Assembly: GCF_003576245.1 (NCBI RefSeq)
Contig: NZ_QWGA01000003.1
Coordinates: 930,001 to 994,000 of the forward strand
Length of the DNA: 64,000 nt
Direction of reading: 5' to 3'
Source: Henriciella algicola
GTDB lineage: Bacteria > Pseudomonadota > Alphaproteobacteria > Caulobacterales > Hyphomonadaceae
The notes below the pieces were generated by a model. It searched no databases and was not told where the DNA came from. It worked only from the letters and a program-made list of their open reading frames with translations. Of this stretch, positions 15,155 to 23,146 are shown in pieces. How positions within the stretch are numbered: position 1 is the stretch's first letter; each line of letters opens with the position of its first letter. The translations under genes were made by a program, and so were the position numbers.

Positions 15155-16246
15155 CTAGAACGCTTTCTGCCAACCCAGGGTCAGTGTGTAGTCGGTTTCA
15201 AGCTGCGGCCCGTTCAGGTCGCGGTAAAGCGGCAGCCCGAATTCGAGCGCGAGGCGGTGGCCACTCAGAGCACCTTCAGATGCCGCGAGATTGACGCCGA
15301 ACAGGGCCTCGACCGTTTCGCCGCCATGATTGTCGGGGTCTGCTGTCTGGACAGGGGCCATGATGTTCGGGTCAATGCCCTCAATCGCGCCCTTGGTCGT
15401 CGCCTTGAGACGCCCCGATAGGGACACCCATGGGCGAGGCTCATAGGCGACCCAACTCGTTGCCTCGAAGACGTCGCCCAGCGCATAGCCTTCATCATTC
15501 TCGTCTAGCCTGATGATCGCAGACGCCTGCGCCCCATAGCTCCATTGCCCAGCACGGCTGCGGGCCGTGAGCGCCGGTTTGAGATCATAGGTGCCGAAGC
15601 CGAGTTGCATCGGGTAAGGCAACCTCATCTCAGGGCGCATATTCATCGGCGTCAGGACGCGGTCGGTTTCAGTGATGGACCCGGTGGGGATGGACAGCAT
15701 GAGTGAAGCGTTGACCTGCGCATGCGGACGCGAGCCGTCGTCGAGACCGATAATGGCGCCGACACTGGTATCGCCCCAACCGGAAACTTCGGTCGTGAAG
15801 TTGCCAAGCACGGTCGTGCCCATGCCGCCCTGATAGGTGCGGTGGTCCATTTCCTTCGTGTGGTAGTTCACCATGCCCATCAGGGTGATGCGGTCCGTCA
15901 GACCGTACATCGCGCCCGCCATGTGCATCTTCATCGGCATGTCCAGCGGCACGACCCGAAGCGTTGTCGGCATCATTGGGGCGCCTGCGAACCGGTTGGG
16001 AATGGTGGTGACGATGGTGTCCGGCGCGACCTCATCAGTCCCGATCCGGTTACCCGACATGTCCATATGCATGTAGCGGTAGGAGACCATCCATTCGCCC
16101 TGCTTGTGGCGGTGGTCGGCCATGACGCCGATCGGGGCGTGATCGCTGGCATAGGTGACCTTGCCGCCATCGCCCTCATGGGCATGAGCGGCAGGAAGCA
16201 CGGCGAAAGTGAGCGCAGCTGCTGCGCTGAGTGTTCTGTAGTTCAT
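15155..16246 (-). CDS. Met/His-rich outer-membrane-type protein (transporter family), possibly copper-related
   Basis: A 363-residue protein with a signal peptide (cleavage after AAHA) and a mature part made of alternating strands ending in ...DYTLTLGWQKAF, with the terminal phenylalanine typical of outer-membrane barrels. The first half is unusually rich in methionine and histidine: MVSYRYMHMDMSGN, LDMPMKMHMAGAMYG and NYHTKEMDHRTYQGGMG. Such richness and the DUF2946 gene just upstream suggest binding or transport of a metal such as copper; this is inference. The start at 16246 gives a standard signal peptide. It resembles the phenol-degradation MetA-like transporter family in layout. Confidence 0.75.
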   Translation of the reverse strand: MNYRTLSAAAALTFAVLPAAHAHEGDGGKVTYASDHAPIGVMADHRHKQGEWMVSYRYMHMDMSGNRIGTDEVAPDTIVTTIPNRFAGAPMMPTTLRVVPLDMPMKMHMAGAMYGLTDRITLMGMVNYHTKEMDHRTYQGGMGTTVLGNFTTEVSGWGDTSVGAIIGLDDGSRPHAQVNASLMLSIPTGSITETDRVLTPMNMRPEMRLPYPMQLGFGTYDLKPALTARSRAGQWSYGAQASAIIRLDENDEGYALGDVFEATSWVAYEPRPWVSLSGRLKATTKGAIEGIDPNIMAPVQTADPDNHGGETVEALFGVNLAASEGALSGHRLALEFGLPLYRDLNGPQLETDYTLTLGWQKAF

Positions 16247-16312
16247 CTTGAATCTCACATGAAAAGTAGGGGCCACGCAGCGGGGGCGCTGCGCGGTCAT
16301 AGGGTTTTCAGT

Positions 16313-16666
16313 TCATGCAGATTGAGGCGGCCCCTGAGGCGGCGCACCGGGCCAGAGCGGTGTGCGGGGATGGCCGGCAGACCGCGCAGGCTGGGACGGC
16401 CGCACGGATGTGGTGATGGCACGTAGCGGCAATGCAGGCGCTGTGACCGGCAGCGCGAGCGGGACGAGGCAATCGCCGCAGCAGGTGCGGTCGGACGTGT
16501 CTTCATGATGTCCGCCGACATCGACTTCGATCGACCGGCTGAGACCGTCGCCGCAGATCGGGATCGAGATCGTCTCTCCCGGCACAATACGCAGATGCGC
16601 CTGGGCCCCGTTTGCCAAGTAGGCGAACAGCCCCAGGAGAGCCAGAAAGTGAAAGAGCCGCCTCAT
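16313..16666 (-). CDS. DUF2946-like exported protein
   Basis: From the ATG at 16666 this encodes 117 residues with an N-terminal hydrophobic segment (FHFLALLGLFAYLANGAQA), a mid-part with GETISIPICGDG and HHEDTSDRTCCGDCLVP, and a proline-rich tail. DUF2946 proteins share an IC..G motif and a cysteine/histidine-rich C-terminus and are often found beside copper-handling genes. A TTG at 16714 would lengthen it by 16 residues but adds non-signal-like sequence. The start codon lies inside a perfect hairpin (16655-16679). It is upstream of the Met/His-rich outer-membrane-type gene with 66 bp between. Confidence 0.65.
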   Translation of the reverse strand: MRRLFHFLALLGLFAYLANGAQAHLRIVPGETISIPICGDGLSRSIEVDVGGHHEDTSDRTCCGDCLVPLALPVTAPALPLRAITTSVRPSQPARSAGHPRTPLWPGAPPQGPPQSA

Positions 16667-16679
16667 CTTGAGGCGGCTC
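16655..16679 (-). promoter_or_regulatory. Perfect 11-bp hairpin over the DUF2946 start codon
   Basis: On the minus strand GAGCCGCCTCA and TGAGGCGGCTC pair perfectly around a 3-nt loop; the A of the start ATG (16666) is in the loop and its T and G are in the stem. The GGAG region that would serve as ribosome binding site is at the 5' edge of the stem. The hairpin begins 51 bp after the folE stop and is followed by TTTCACTTTC, so it could end folE transcripts and block initiation at once. Confidence 0.65.
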
Positions 16680-16729
16680 CTAGAATAATTTTCCGCAAGC
16701 GGATATGCGGCCAAATGGCCCCTGACAGC

Positions 16730-17350
16730 CTACCGGCCTGCAAGGCGCAGGAAGCGGTCACGCATGTCCTTGTCGGTCTTGAAGACGCCGGTGAACTGCG
16801 TCGTGATGGTCGACACGTTCGGATGGTGAACACCGCGGGTCGTCATGCACTGGTGGACGGCGTCGATAAGCACGGCTGTACCGGCTGGCGCGAGGCTTTC
16901 CGTGATGGCGTCGCAGATCTGCGCCGTCATCGTTTCCTGCGTCTGAAGGCGCTTTGCGAAAATCTCGACCACGCGTGCGATCTTGGAGATGCCGACGACA
17001 GCCTGGGTTGGCATGTAGGCGACATAGGCGGTGCCAAGGAACGGTGCCATGTGGTGCTCACAATGGCTCTCGACGTCGATCTCGCGGAGCATGACCATGT
17101 CGTCATAGCCCTGCACATCATCGAAGGTGCGGGAGAGATACTTCACAGGGTCCTCCTCATAACCCTGGAACCACTCTTTATAAGCTTTCACGACGCGCTT
17201 TGGCGTATCAAGCAGGCCCTCGCGGCGCGGATCGTCGCCTGCCCATGCGAGCAGCGTGCGAACGGCGTCTTCGGCCTCTTCCTGTGTTGGTCGACGTACA
17301 GCGTCCATATGTCCGCGATTTTCTTCTTTTGTAATGGCATCCATCGCCAT
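16730..17350 (-). CDS. folE: GTP cyclohydrolase I
   Basis: A 206-residue FolE, which converts GTP to dihydroneopterin triphosphate and formate as the first step of folate and pterin synthesis. Zinc-site and catalytic segments are clear: VESHCEHHMAPFLGTAYVAY, VVGISKIARVVEIFAKRLQTQE and HQCMTTRGVHHPNVSTIT. The start at 17350 has AGGA about 9 nt upstream; an in-frame ATG at 17308 is an alternative. It is upstream of the DUF2946 gene on the same strand, but the hairpin between suggests separate control. Confidence 0.96.
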   Translation of the reverse strand: MAMDAITKEENRGHMDAVRRPTQEEAEDAVRTLLAWAGDDPRREGLLDTPKRVVKAYKEWFQGYEEDPVKYLSRTFDDVQGYDDMVMLREIDVESHCEHHMAPFLGTAYVAYMPTQAVVGISKIARVVEIFAKRLQTQETMTAQICDAITESLAPAGTAVLIDAVHQCMTTRGVHHPNVSTITTQFTGVFKTDKDMRDRFLRLAGR

Positions 17351-17613
17351 GGCATAGTTCCTGTTCTGAGGGACGGGGGTCGAGCCAGATGTTCTGTGGA
17401 TGCGCCCTACACACCCCAATACCGGACTTAACGCCCGCCCATTCGTGTTCCCTCAGGGCGTATACTGTCACATAAGCCAACTGGATCACTATTTCTACAA
17501 GTTGCGATCACTGCCGCCGCGACAAGACAGCCCTTCGAAGCGGAGTGTTAAGACTGAAGTGCTAGCAGTGACGGCCTGAGGGCGGCCCGCTAAGGGCGTG
17601 GCGGCAAGGCGCA

Positions 17614-18801
17614 ATGCAACGGCTTTTTCAATTCTATGCGGTCGCCATTCTGTCCGTTTCAGCCATTGCGTATGGTGTCTATCTGAGCGCCGCAGATGGC
17701 CTCATCGATGTGACGGGCCGTGAGCTTATCGGGCGCGATTTTGTCAATTATTACAGTGCAAGCAGGCTCATTCTGCACGGGGCTGGCGAGACGCTGATGA
17801 AGGTCGGCGAGTACCGCGCCTACCTGCAGGTCCAATACGAAATCGCACTGGGGCTCAACTGGTCTTACCCGCCGCACTACCTGTTCTTCGTGCTGCCACT
17901 TGGCTTCTTTGGCTATCTGCCTGCCTATGCACTCTGGATTGGTGCCGGCACTGTGCTTTTTGTCGCGGCGACGCGGCTCGGGCTGGGCGCGCAGAGGCAG
18001 GATTGGGCCACCTATGCGCTCTTCACGCTCGCCGCGCCCGCCTTCCTGGTGAATGCGGCCTTTGGCCAGAACGGGCTAATCACGGGCGCGCTCCTCTTTC
18101 TGGGCGTGAGCCTTGTTCGTCACAGGCCGATATTGGCAGGCATCTGCCTCGGCGCGCTGACGGTAAAGCCTCAGCTAGGGCTGCTCATCCCGGTTTTTCT
18201 GCTTCTGCGTGGGCACTGGACGGTAATCGGCTCGGCTGTCGTCACCAGCGCCGCGATGATTTTTCTGTCAGCGCTCCTCTTCGGAGTGGAGCTGTGGCAG
18301 GACTATTTCGAACAAGTCCTCCCCTTTCAGCGCATCGTCGCCGAAGAAGGCACGGGCATTTTCCTGCGCATGATGCCGACGGGGTTTGCACTGGGGCGAC
18401 TGGCTGGGCTCGACGCCTCCACCGCGATGGTTGTGCAGGCGCCCTTCTCACTATTGGCGCTAGGGGTGGTGGTCTGGACATTCCGAAAGCCATCGGCCGC
18501 GCCGGACTTGGAAACCGCCCTGCTTCTCGTCGCGGTGTTTCTCTTTTCGCCTTACGCCTTCAATTACGACATGCTGGCGCTGGTGCCTGCGCTCTACCTG
18601 GTCTTCTCACGGCAGACCGGGGACGGCCCCGCACTGACCCGGTTCAACCTTGTGATGGCCGCCCTGCTCTTCCTGCCGCTGATCACCTTCTTCGCGCCGC
18701 TCGGCCCCGTCATTCTGACGGCGGCGGCCCTTCTGCTGGCGCAGCAGATCGCGGTCGCCCGTGGCAGCAATGCCGTCTCTGCCAGCACCCCTGCGAATTG
18801 A
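17614..18801 (+). CDS. GT87/DUF2029-family polytopic membrane glycosyltransferase
   Basis: A 395-residue inner-membrane protein with about ten hydrophobic helices, resembling the DUF2029/GT87 family of polyprenyl-phosphate-sugar-dependent transferases such as the mycobacterial PimE-type enzymes. Visible marks are the early GRDFVNYYSASRLILHG (the D-x-x-x-Y pattern after the first helix), FGQNGLITGALLF and GALTVKPQLGLLIP, the last typical of this family. It presumably transfers a sugar to an envelope glycan on the outer face. AAGG precedes the start. It is 77 bp upstream of cysS, same strand. Confidence 0.8.
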   Translation: MQRLFQFYAVAILSVSAIAYGVYLSAADGLIDVTGRELIGRDFVNYYSASRLILHGAGETLMKVGEYRAYLQVQYEIALGLNWSYPPHYLFFVLPLGFFGYLPAYALWIGAGTVLFVAATRLGLGAQRQDWATYALFTLAAPAFLVNAAFGQNGLITGALLFLGVSLVRHRPILAGICLGALTVKPQLGLLIPVFLLLRGHWTVIGSAVVTSAAMIFLSALLFGVELWQDYFEQVLPFQRIVAEEGTGIFLRMMPTGFALGRLAGLDASTAMVVQAPFSLLALGVVVWTFRKPSAAPDLETALLLVAVFLFSPYAFNYDMLALVPALYLVFSRQTGDGPALTRFNLVMAALLFLPLITFFAPLGPVILTAAALLLAQQIAVARGSNAVSASTPAN

Positions 18802-18878
18802 CGCGCGCCCAGAATTTGCGTTCAAGCAGCCACAGTTCTCAACCCTCGACGCCGCGCCGATAGAAGAAGTCACACCAA

Positions 18879-20264
18879 ATGCCCCTGAAGCTCTACAATA
18901 CGCTTGGACGAGAAAAGCAGGTTTTCGAACCTCAGGATCCGGATCGCGTGACGCTCTATGTGTGCGGGCCGACGGTGTATAATTACGCCCATATCGGCAA
19001 TGCGCGCCCACCGGTCGTTTTCGACGTCCTCTTCCGCCTGCTGCGGCGGACCTATGGCGAGGCGTCGGTGCTCTATGCCCGCAACATCACCGATGTTGAG
19101 GACAAGATCATCGCCCGCTCGCTTGAGGAAGGCACGCCGATTGATGAGATCACGCAGAAATATGCGGCGATCTACAATGCTGATATGGCGGCGCTGAATG
19201 TGTTGCCACCGTCGATTGAGCCATGGGCGACAAAGCATATCGACGGCATGGTCCGCCTGACCCAGCAACTCGTCAGCAAGGGGTACGCCTACGCAGCAGC
19301 CTCTGGCGTCTTCTTCGATGTCAGCCAGATGGACGATTATGGAAAACTGTCTGGGCGCAAGCTTGAGGACAATGAAGCTGGCGCCCGCGTTGCCGTGTCC
19401 GAAGACAAGCGCAACCCGGCCGATTTCGCGCTCTGGAAGTTTGCCAAGGAAGGCGAGCCGGAAGAGGCGACATGGGACAGCCCGTGGGGCCGTGGCCGCC
19501 CCGGCTGGCATATCGAATGCTCTGCCATGATCGCCGCCCATCTCGGAAAGACAATCGACATTCATGCCGGCGGGATCGACCTTCAATTCCCGCATCATGA
19601 GAATGAAATCGCCCAGTCAGAATGTGCCCATGGGGAGCCGATGGCCCGCTACTGGCTGCATAATGGCTTTCTCGACATGGACGGCGAGAAGATGTCGAAG
19701 TCGCTCGGCAATGTGAAACTCATTCATGACCTGATTGAGCAATGGCCGGGCGAGGTGCTCCGCTTTGCGCTCCTGTCGGGACACTATCGCGCACCGCTCG
19801 ACTGGACGCGCGACCTGCTGGAACAGTCAAAGACCACGCTCGGCCGTATCTATGGCGCGCTCCGCCGCGTCTGGGAGGCCGAAGGCGGTGAGGCCAGCGA
19901 CAAGAGCATCGACAAGGCGCTCAATGATGACCTCAACACGCCGGTTGCGCTGGCAGAACTGTCGCGGCTTGCTTCTGAGGCAAACCTCGCAGCTGATGCC
20001 AAGGACGCCCCGAAAATGGCAAAGGCGCGCGCTGAACTGCTGGCTGCAGGTGAGAAGCTTGGACTGCTGACGCTGACACCCTCAACTTGGGAGCAAGGCG
20101 GTAGCGCAGATGACAAGGCGCGCATCGACGCGCTGGTTCAGGCCCGGCTTGACGCGCGTCAGGCCAAAAACTGGGCCGAAGCGGACCGCATTCGAGACGA
20201 GCTTGCCTCCGAAGGCATCGAGGTTATGGACGGCGCAGGTGGTTCGACCTGGCGGCGCATCTAG
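18879..20264 (+). CDS. cysS: Cysteinyl-tRNA synthetase
   Basis: A 461-residue class I synthetase that charges tRNA-Cys. The zinc-site cysteine C29 (YVCGPTVYN), the HIGN signature at 38-41, WHIECSAM, HHENEIAQSE and the KMSKS loop (GEKMSKSLGN) are all present. Length is standard. The gene is followed 15 bp later by a histidine-phosphatase-like lipoprotein on the same strand, which may be cotranscribed. Confidence 0.98.
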   Translation: MPLKLYNTLGREKQVFEPQDPDRVTLYVCGPTVYNYAHIGNARPPVVFDVLFRLLRRTYGEASVLYARNITDVEDKIIARSLEEGTPIDEITQKYAAIYNADMAALNVLPPSIEPWATKHIDGMVRLTQQLVSKGYAYAAASGVFFDVSQMDDYGKLSGRKLEDNEAGARVAVSEDKRNPADFALWKFAKEGEPEEATWDSPWGRGRPGWHIECSAMIAAHLGKTIDIHAGGIDLQFPHHENEIAQSECAHGEPMARYWLHNGFLDMDGEKMSKSLGNVKLIHDLIEQWPGEVLRFALLSGHYRAPLDWTRDLLEQSKTTLGRIYGALRRVWEAEGGEASDKSIDKALNDDLNTPVALAELSRLASEANLAADAKDAPKMAKARAELLAAGEKLGLLTLTPSTWEQGGSADDKARIDALVQARLDARQAKNWAEADRIRDELASEGIEVMDGAGGSTWRRI

Positions 20265-20279
20265 ACGAGGTCTGAACGC

Positions 20280-20813
20280 ATGAAACACTTCGCGCTGTAC
20301 CTGACAGGCCTGCTGGCGGCGCTCATGATCGCGTCTTGCGCGGCATCGTCCGAGACATCCCGCATGAGCGACGATGGGACTTACACCATCTATCTTGTGC
20401 GGCATGCTGAAAAGCAGGCTGGCGATGACCCCTCGCTGACGGATGCTGGCCGGGAGCGAGCAGAATTGCTTGGCGAGCTTCTATCAAATGCGGGCGTAGA
20501 GAAAATCTGGTCGAGCGATTATCGCCGCACGCGCGAAACGGCTGCGCCGCTGGCGGCTCACCTTGGTCTAGACGTAGAGATCTATGACGCGTCGGACCTT
20601 CCAGCGCTTGCTGATCGACTGATCGCAGACCGCCTGACCTCACTCGTGGTCGGCCACTCGAATACGACGCCGCAGCTGGCTGAACTTCTGGGCGCCGCCC
20701 CCGGCGAACCGATCGTCGAAGCGAACGAGTATGACCGCCTCTATGTCATAGAGCGCAGGGACGGTGTGACGGTGTCGGATAAGATCCGGCGCTTTGGGCA
20801 AAGGGCTGATTGA
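20280..20813 (+). CDS. Histidine-phosphatase-superfamily lipoprotein (SixA/PGM-like)
   Basis: A 177-residue protein with a lipoprotein signal peptide (lipobox LMIASC, cysteine about residue 20) followed by a histidine phosphatase domain: YLVRHAEKQ (phospho-accepting histidine in RHAE), LTDAGRERAELLGE, WSSDYRRTRETAAPLA and VVGHSNTTPQL (second catalytic histidine). Family members hydrolyse phosphate esters or phosphohistidine; the signal implies a periplasmic, membrane-anchored enzyme. It follows cysS by 15 bp with a GAGG ribosome binding site. The substrate is unknown. Confidence 0.88.
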   Translation: MKHFALYLTGLLAALMIASCAASSETSRMSDDGTYTIYLVRHAEKQAGDDPSLTDAGRERAELLGELLSNAGVEKIWSSDYRRTRETAAPLAAHLGLDVEIYDASDLPALADRLIADRLTSLVVGHSNTTPQLAELLGAAPGEPIVEANEYDRLYVIERRDGVTVSDKIRRFGQRAD

Positions 20814-20837
20814 AGCTACCTAGCCCTTCAATCAATA

Positions 20838-20868
20838 AAAAAACGCCCCGGCATGACCGGGGCATTTT
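20838..20868. terminator. Bidirectional intrinsic terminator
   Basis: AAAAAAC, then GCCCCGG-CATGA-CCGGGGC (20845-20863), then ATTTTC. A 7-bp G/C stem flanked by A-rich and T-rich tracts works on both strands. It serves the convergent histidine-phosphatase gene and the 20889-21371 gene. Confidence 0.85.
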
Positions 20869-20888
20869 CAATTTCTGAACTGAGTGGC

Positions 20889-21371
20889 TCAGTCTTCCGA
20901 AGAACTGAGCTCTGAAATGACGAGCGTTGCGTCTTGGAGTGCGCCTCGATCATATGTGCCGACCCAGATGTCATACAGGCCATCGGAGCCCGGATCGAAA
21001 CGAACCGAAGGGTTGTGGCTTGGTCCGCTGTCATCGTCGCAAATCCAGTCGCCATCCGGCGTGTTGATCACCAGCGTCGTGTCATAGGCGGAGCGAACGG
21101 TGATGATCAGCGGCAGCGAGCCGGACCCATTGTCATATAACAGGTCGTAGTCTGGCGCATCGGCAACATATCCAGGGCAGCTGGAGCCAAGCTGGTCACT
21201 GGCATCGAGACTACCGCCCGCGCGCAATTCGATCTCATGAGGATCAGGCTGGAAGCCAGCGCTCAACTCAATCGTGCCGTAAGTGGCCTCTTTCATAAAA
21301 TCCTGCGCAGATCCGGACATACAAAGCCCAAGTGCAGAAACAGCCAATGCTGCAATGCGGACGGTTTTCAT
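20889..21371 (-). CDS. Exported protein with pre-peptidase C-terminal (PPC)-like domain
   Basis: A 160-residue exported protein (signal peptide ending SGSAQ). The C-terminal 100 residues resemble the bacterial pre-peptidase C-terminal jelly-roll: DYDLLYDNGSGSLPLIITVRS, TTLVINTPDGDWICDDDSG and DPGSDGLYDIWVGTYD. Such domains usually hang on secreted proteases, but no protease domain is present. An acidic patch (DDDSG) could bind calcium. It is monocistronic and convergent with the phosphatase gene. Function unknown. Confidence 0.72.
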   Translation of the reverse strand: MKTVRIAALAVSALGLCMSGSAQDFMKEATYGTIELSAGFQPDPHEIELRAGGSLDASDQLGSSCPGYVADAPDYDLLYDNGSGSLPLIITVRSAYDTTLVINTPDGDWICDDDSGPSHNPSVRFDPGSDGLYDIWVGTYDRGALQDATLVISELSSSED

Positions 21372-21574
21372 GGTTAGCTCCCCTCAGAAATTCAGTATTC
21401 AGCCTACCATCAAAGCTCTTCAAAACAAGGTTTATGGTTAACATAGGTTAATTATTGGCCTCGTGAACTGTGTGTGAACGTATTCATGGTCTGCAACGTT
21501 TATGAGACGAACATTCGAAATTGCGGACCAATATCAGCGCCATACATCTTGCTGGACTGAATAGCTGGGAATTC

Positions 21575-22177
21575 ATGAGCCACGTAAACAATCTGCGCTC
21601 GCTCCTGATCTCTCTTGAAGAGCGGACAGAGGGCGAAATCGTCACGATCGCTGACCTGCTCAATGCGGTGGGCAGGCGCGCCTATGGCCCGGTCCTCCTA
21701 TTGCTGGGCTTCATATCGATCAGTCCGCTCTCGATCGTACCGGGGGCAAACTGGCTCATCGCGCTGGTCACCCTCATCTTTGCGCTGCAGATCGTCGTTG
21801 GCCTGCAATATCCCTGGCTGCCGCGCCGGGCGCTCGACTTCAGCTTTCCGCGCAAGCATCTCATCAGCGGCATACATCTCATCGAAAAGCACGCGCACGC
21901 CGTCGATCAGATCCTGAAGCCGCGGCTGACCTTTCTGACGCGGGTTCCGTTCATCAATCTCGTGGCACTAGCCTGCGTCGCGGCTGCGCTGATCACCTTC
22001 CCGCTAGGCCTCGTGCCGTTTGGGCCTTTCCTGCCCGGCCTGACGGTTCTTCTGTTTGGTCTCGCCCTGACTGCGCGTGATGGCGTGCTGCTGATCATCG
22101 CAATCGGCAGCCTCGTTGGCGCCGCCATCCTGCTCATACGCATCCTGCCGCGCGTGATGGCGTTTCTCGGCCTCTAG
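21575..22177 (+). CDS. ExoD-family membrane protein
   Basis: A 200-residue membrane protein of the exopolysaccharide synthesis ExoD family. It starts with a soluble helix pair (LRSLLISLEERTEGEIVTIADLLNAVGRRAYGP), then hydrophobic helices containing SISPLSIVPGANW, FALQIVVGLQYPWLPRRALD and LVPFGPFLPGLTVLLFGLALTARDG, all typical of ExoD. In rhizobia exoD affects exopolysaccharide output and alkaline tolerance; the molecular role is unclear. A longer frame begins at 21521, but the 21575 ATG gives the family's normal N-terminus. Confidence 0.87.
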   Translation: MSHVNNLRSLLISLEERTEGEIVTIADLLNAVGRRAYGPVLLLLGFISISPLSIVPGANWLIALVTLIFALQIVVGLQYPWLPRRALDFSFPRKHLISGIHLIEKHAHAVDQILKPRLTFLTRVPFINLVALACVAAALITFPLGLVPFGPFLPGLTVLLFGLALTARDGVLLIIAIGSLVGAAILLIRILPRVMAFLGL

Positions 22178-22234
22178 GTACCGGTTTCACCGAGTTTACT
22201 TGATCTTCAGCGCTTTCGGGGCGATCTAGGGGTC

Positions 22235-22684
22235 ATGAGCGCAGAGCTTTATCATAACCGCGTGCTGGAACTGGCCGCCAATATCCCCCATCTGGGGACG
22301 CTTCCCGATGCCGATGCATCGGTGGAGAAAGTTTCACGGGTGTGCGGCTCTGTGGTGCGCGTCGATATTCGCCTCAGCGAAGACGGCGACACGGTCGAGG
22401 CGATTGCCGTCGACCCGAAAGCCTGCGCGCTTGGTCAGGCCGCGACGGCCATCCTCGCCGAGCATGCGATTGGCGCACCGGTGGACGAAGTGTTTGCCGC
22501 CTGCGACGCCTTGAAGGCGATGCTGAAAGACAATGGCGAGCCGCCGAAAGGCCGGTTCGCAGAGCTTCGCCACCTCGAAGGCGTTGCCGACTATCCGCCC
22601 CGTCACACCTCGACGATGCTGGCCTTCGATGCGGCCTGCGCGGCCATCGAAACGGCACGAACTAAGCGGGCTGCGGCGGCCTGA
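22235..22684 (+). CDS. IscU/NifU-like scaffold protein with altered ligand set
   Basis: A 149-residue protein of the IscU/NifU N-terminal fold, which builds Fe-S clusters. C37 (RVCGSVV) and C64 (PKACALGQAATAILAEHAIG) align with the first two scaffold cysteines. At the third position, where IscU has His-Cys, this protein has H124-T125 (PPRHTSTMLAFDA), and the aspartate that normally follows the first cysteine pair is S39. Two further cysteines, C90 and C135, lie elsewhere. In several alphaproteobacteria a gene of this type lies next to yidD, as here. Fe-S binding is therefore uncertain. Confidence 0.85.
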   Translation: MSAELYHNRVLELAANIPHLGTLPDADASVEKVSRVCGSVVRVDIRLSEDGDTVEAIAVDPKACALGQAATAILAEHAIGAPVDEVFAACDALKAMLKDNGEPPKGRFAELRHLEGVADYPPRHTSTMLAFDAACAAIETARTKRAAAA

Positions 22685-22808
22685 GCGTGACCGCCGTAGC
22701 CGAGAGGCAGCCCCGGGAAGAAAATCCTGCAGCCTTATCGGGTTGAGGGCCGCCGTCCACGCGTCTAGAACCGCTTTCGACGAAACACGAACCGGGCCAT
22801 GAAGCCTT

Positions 22809-23135
22809 ATGTCTGATCGACGCAGGAAGGTCGCGCACGCGGCCCTCAGAACGTACAAGATGACGCTGTCTCCCGCCTTCCAGGTGTTCGGAGCGCAGTG
22901 CCGTCATGTCCCGTCGTGCAGTGAATATTGCGCTGAATGCGTCTCCCGCCACGGTCTGTGGACCGGCGGGTGGATGACACTGGCCCGGCTGTCGCGATGC
23001 CGCCCTGGCGGCTCCAGCGGCTACGATCCTGTTCCCGAAAAAGCAGACACGATACCTGTCTGGGCGCCGTGGCGTGCCGGAGACTGGGCCAGAACCGCGC
23101 GGCCCTTCCCGGATGCAGGCCCCGAGACGAACTGA
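22809..23135 (+). CDS. yidD: Membrane protein insertion efficiency factor YidD
   Basis: A 108-residue YidD protein, a small amphipathic membrane-associated factor that helps YidC insert inner-membrane proteins. The signature is the cysteine-rich [19 protein letters not shown] after an N-terminal amphipathic helix ([16 protein letters not shown]), followed by [17 protein letters not shown]. It ends 11 bp before thrS. The 125-bp stretch before it holds no gene that I can support. Confidence 0.93.
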   Translation: MSDRRRKVAHAALRTYKMTLSPAFQVFGAQCRHVPSCSEYCAECVSRHGLWTGGWMTLARLSRCRPGGSSGYDPVPEKADTIPVWAPWRAGDWARTARPFPDAGPETN

Positions 23136-23146
23136 AAAGCAAATCC

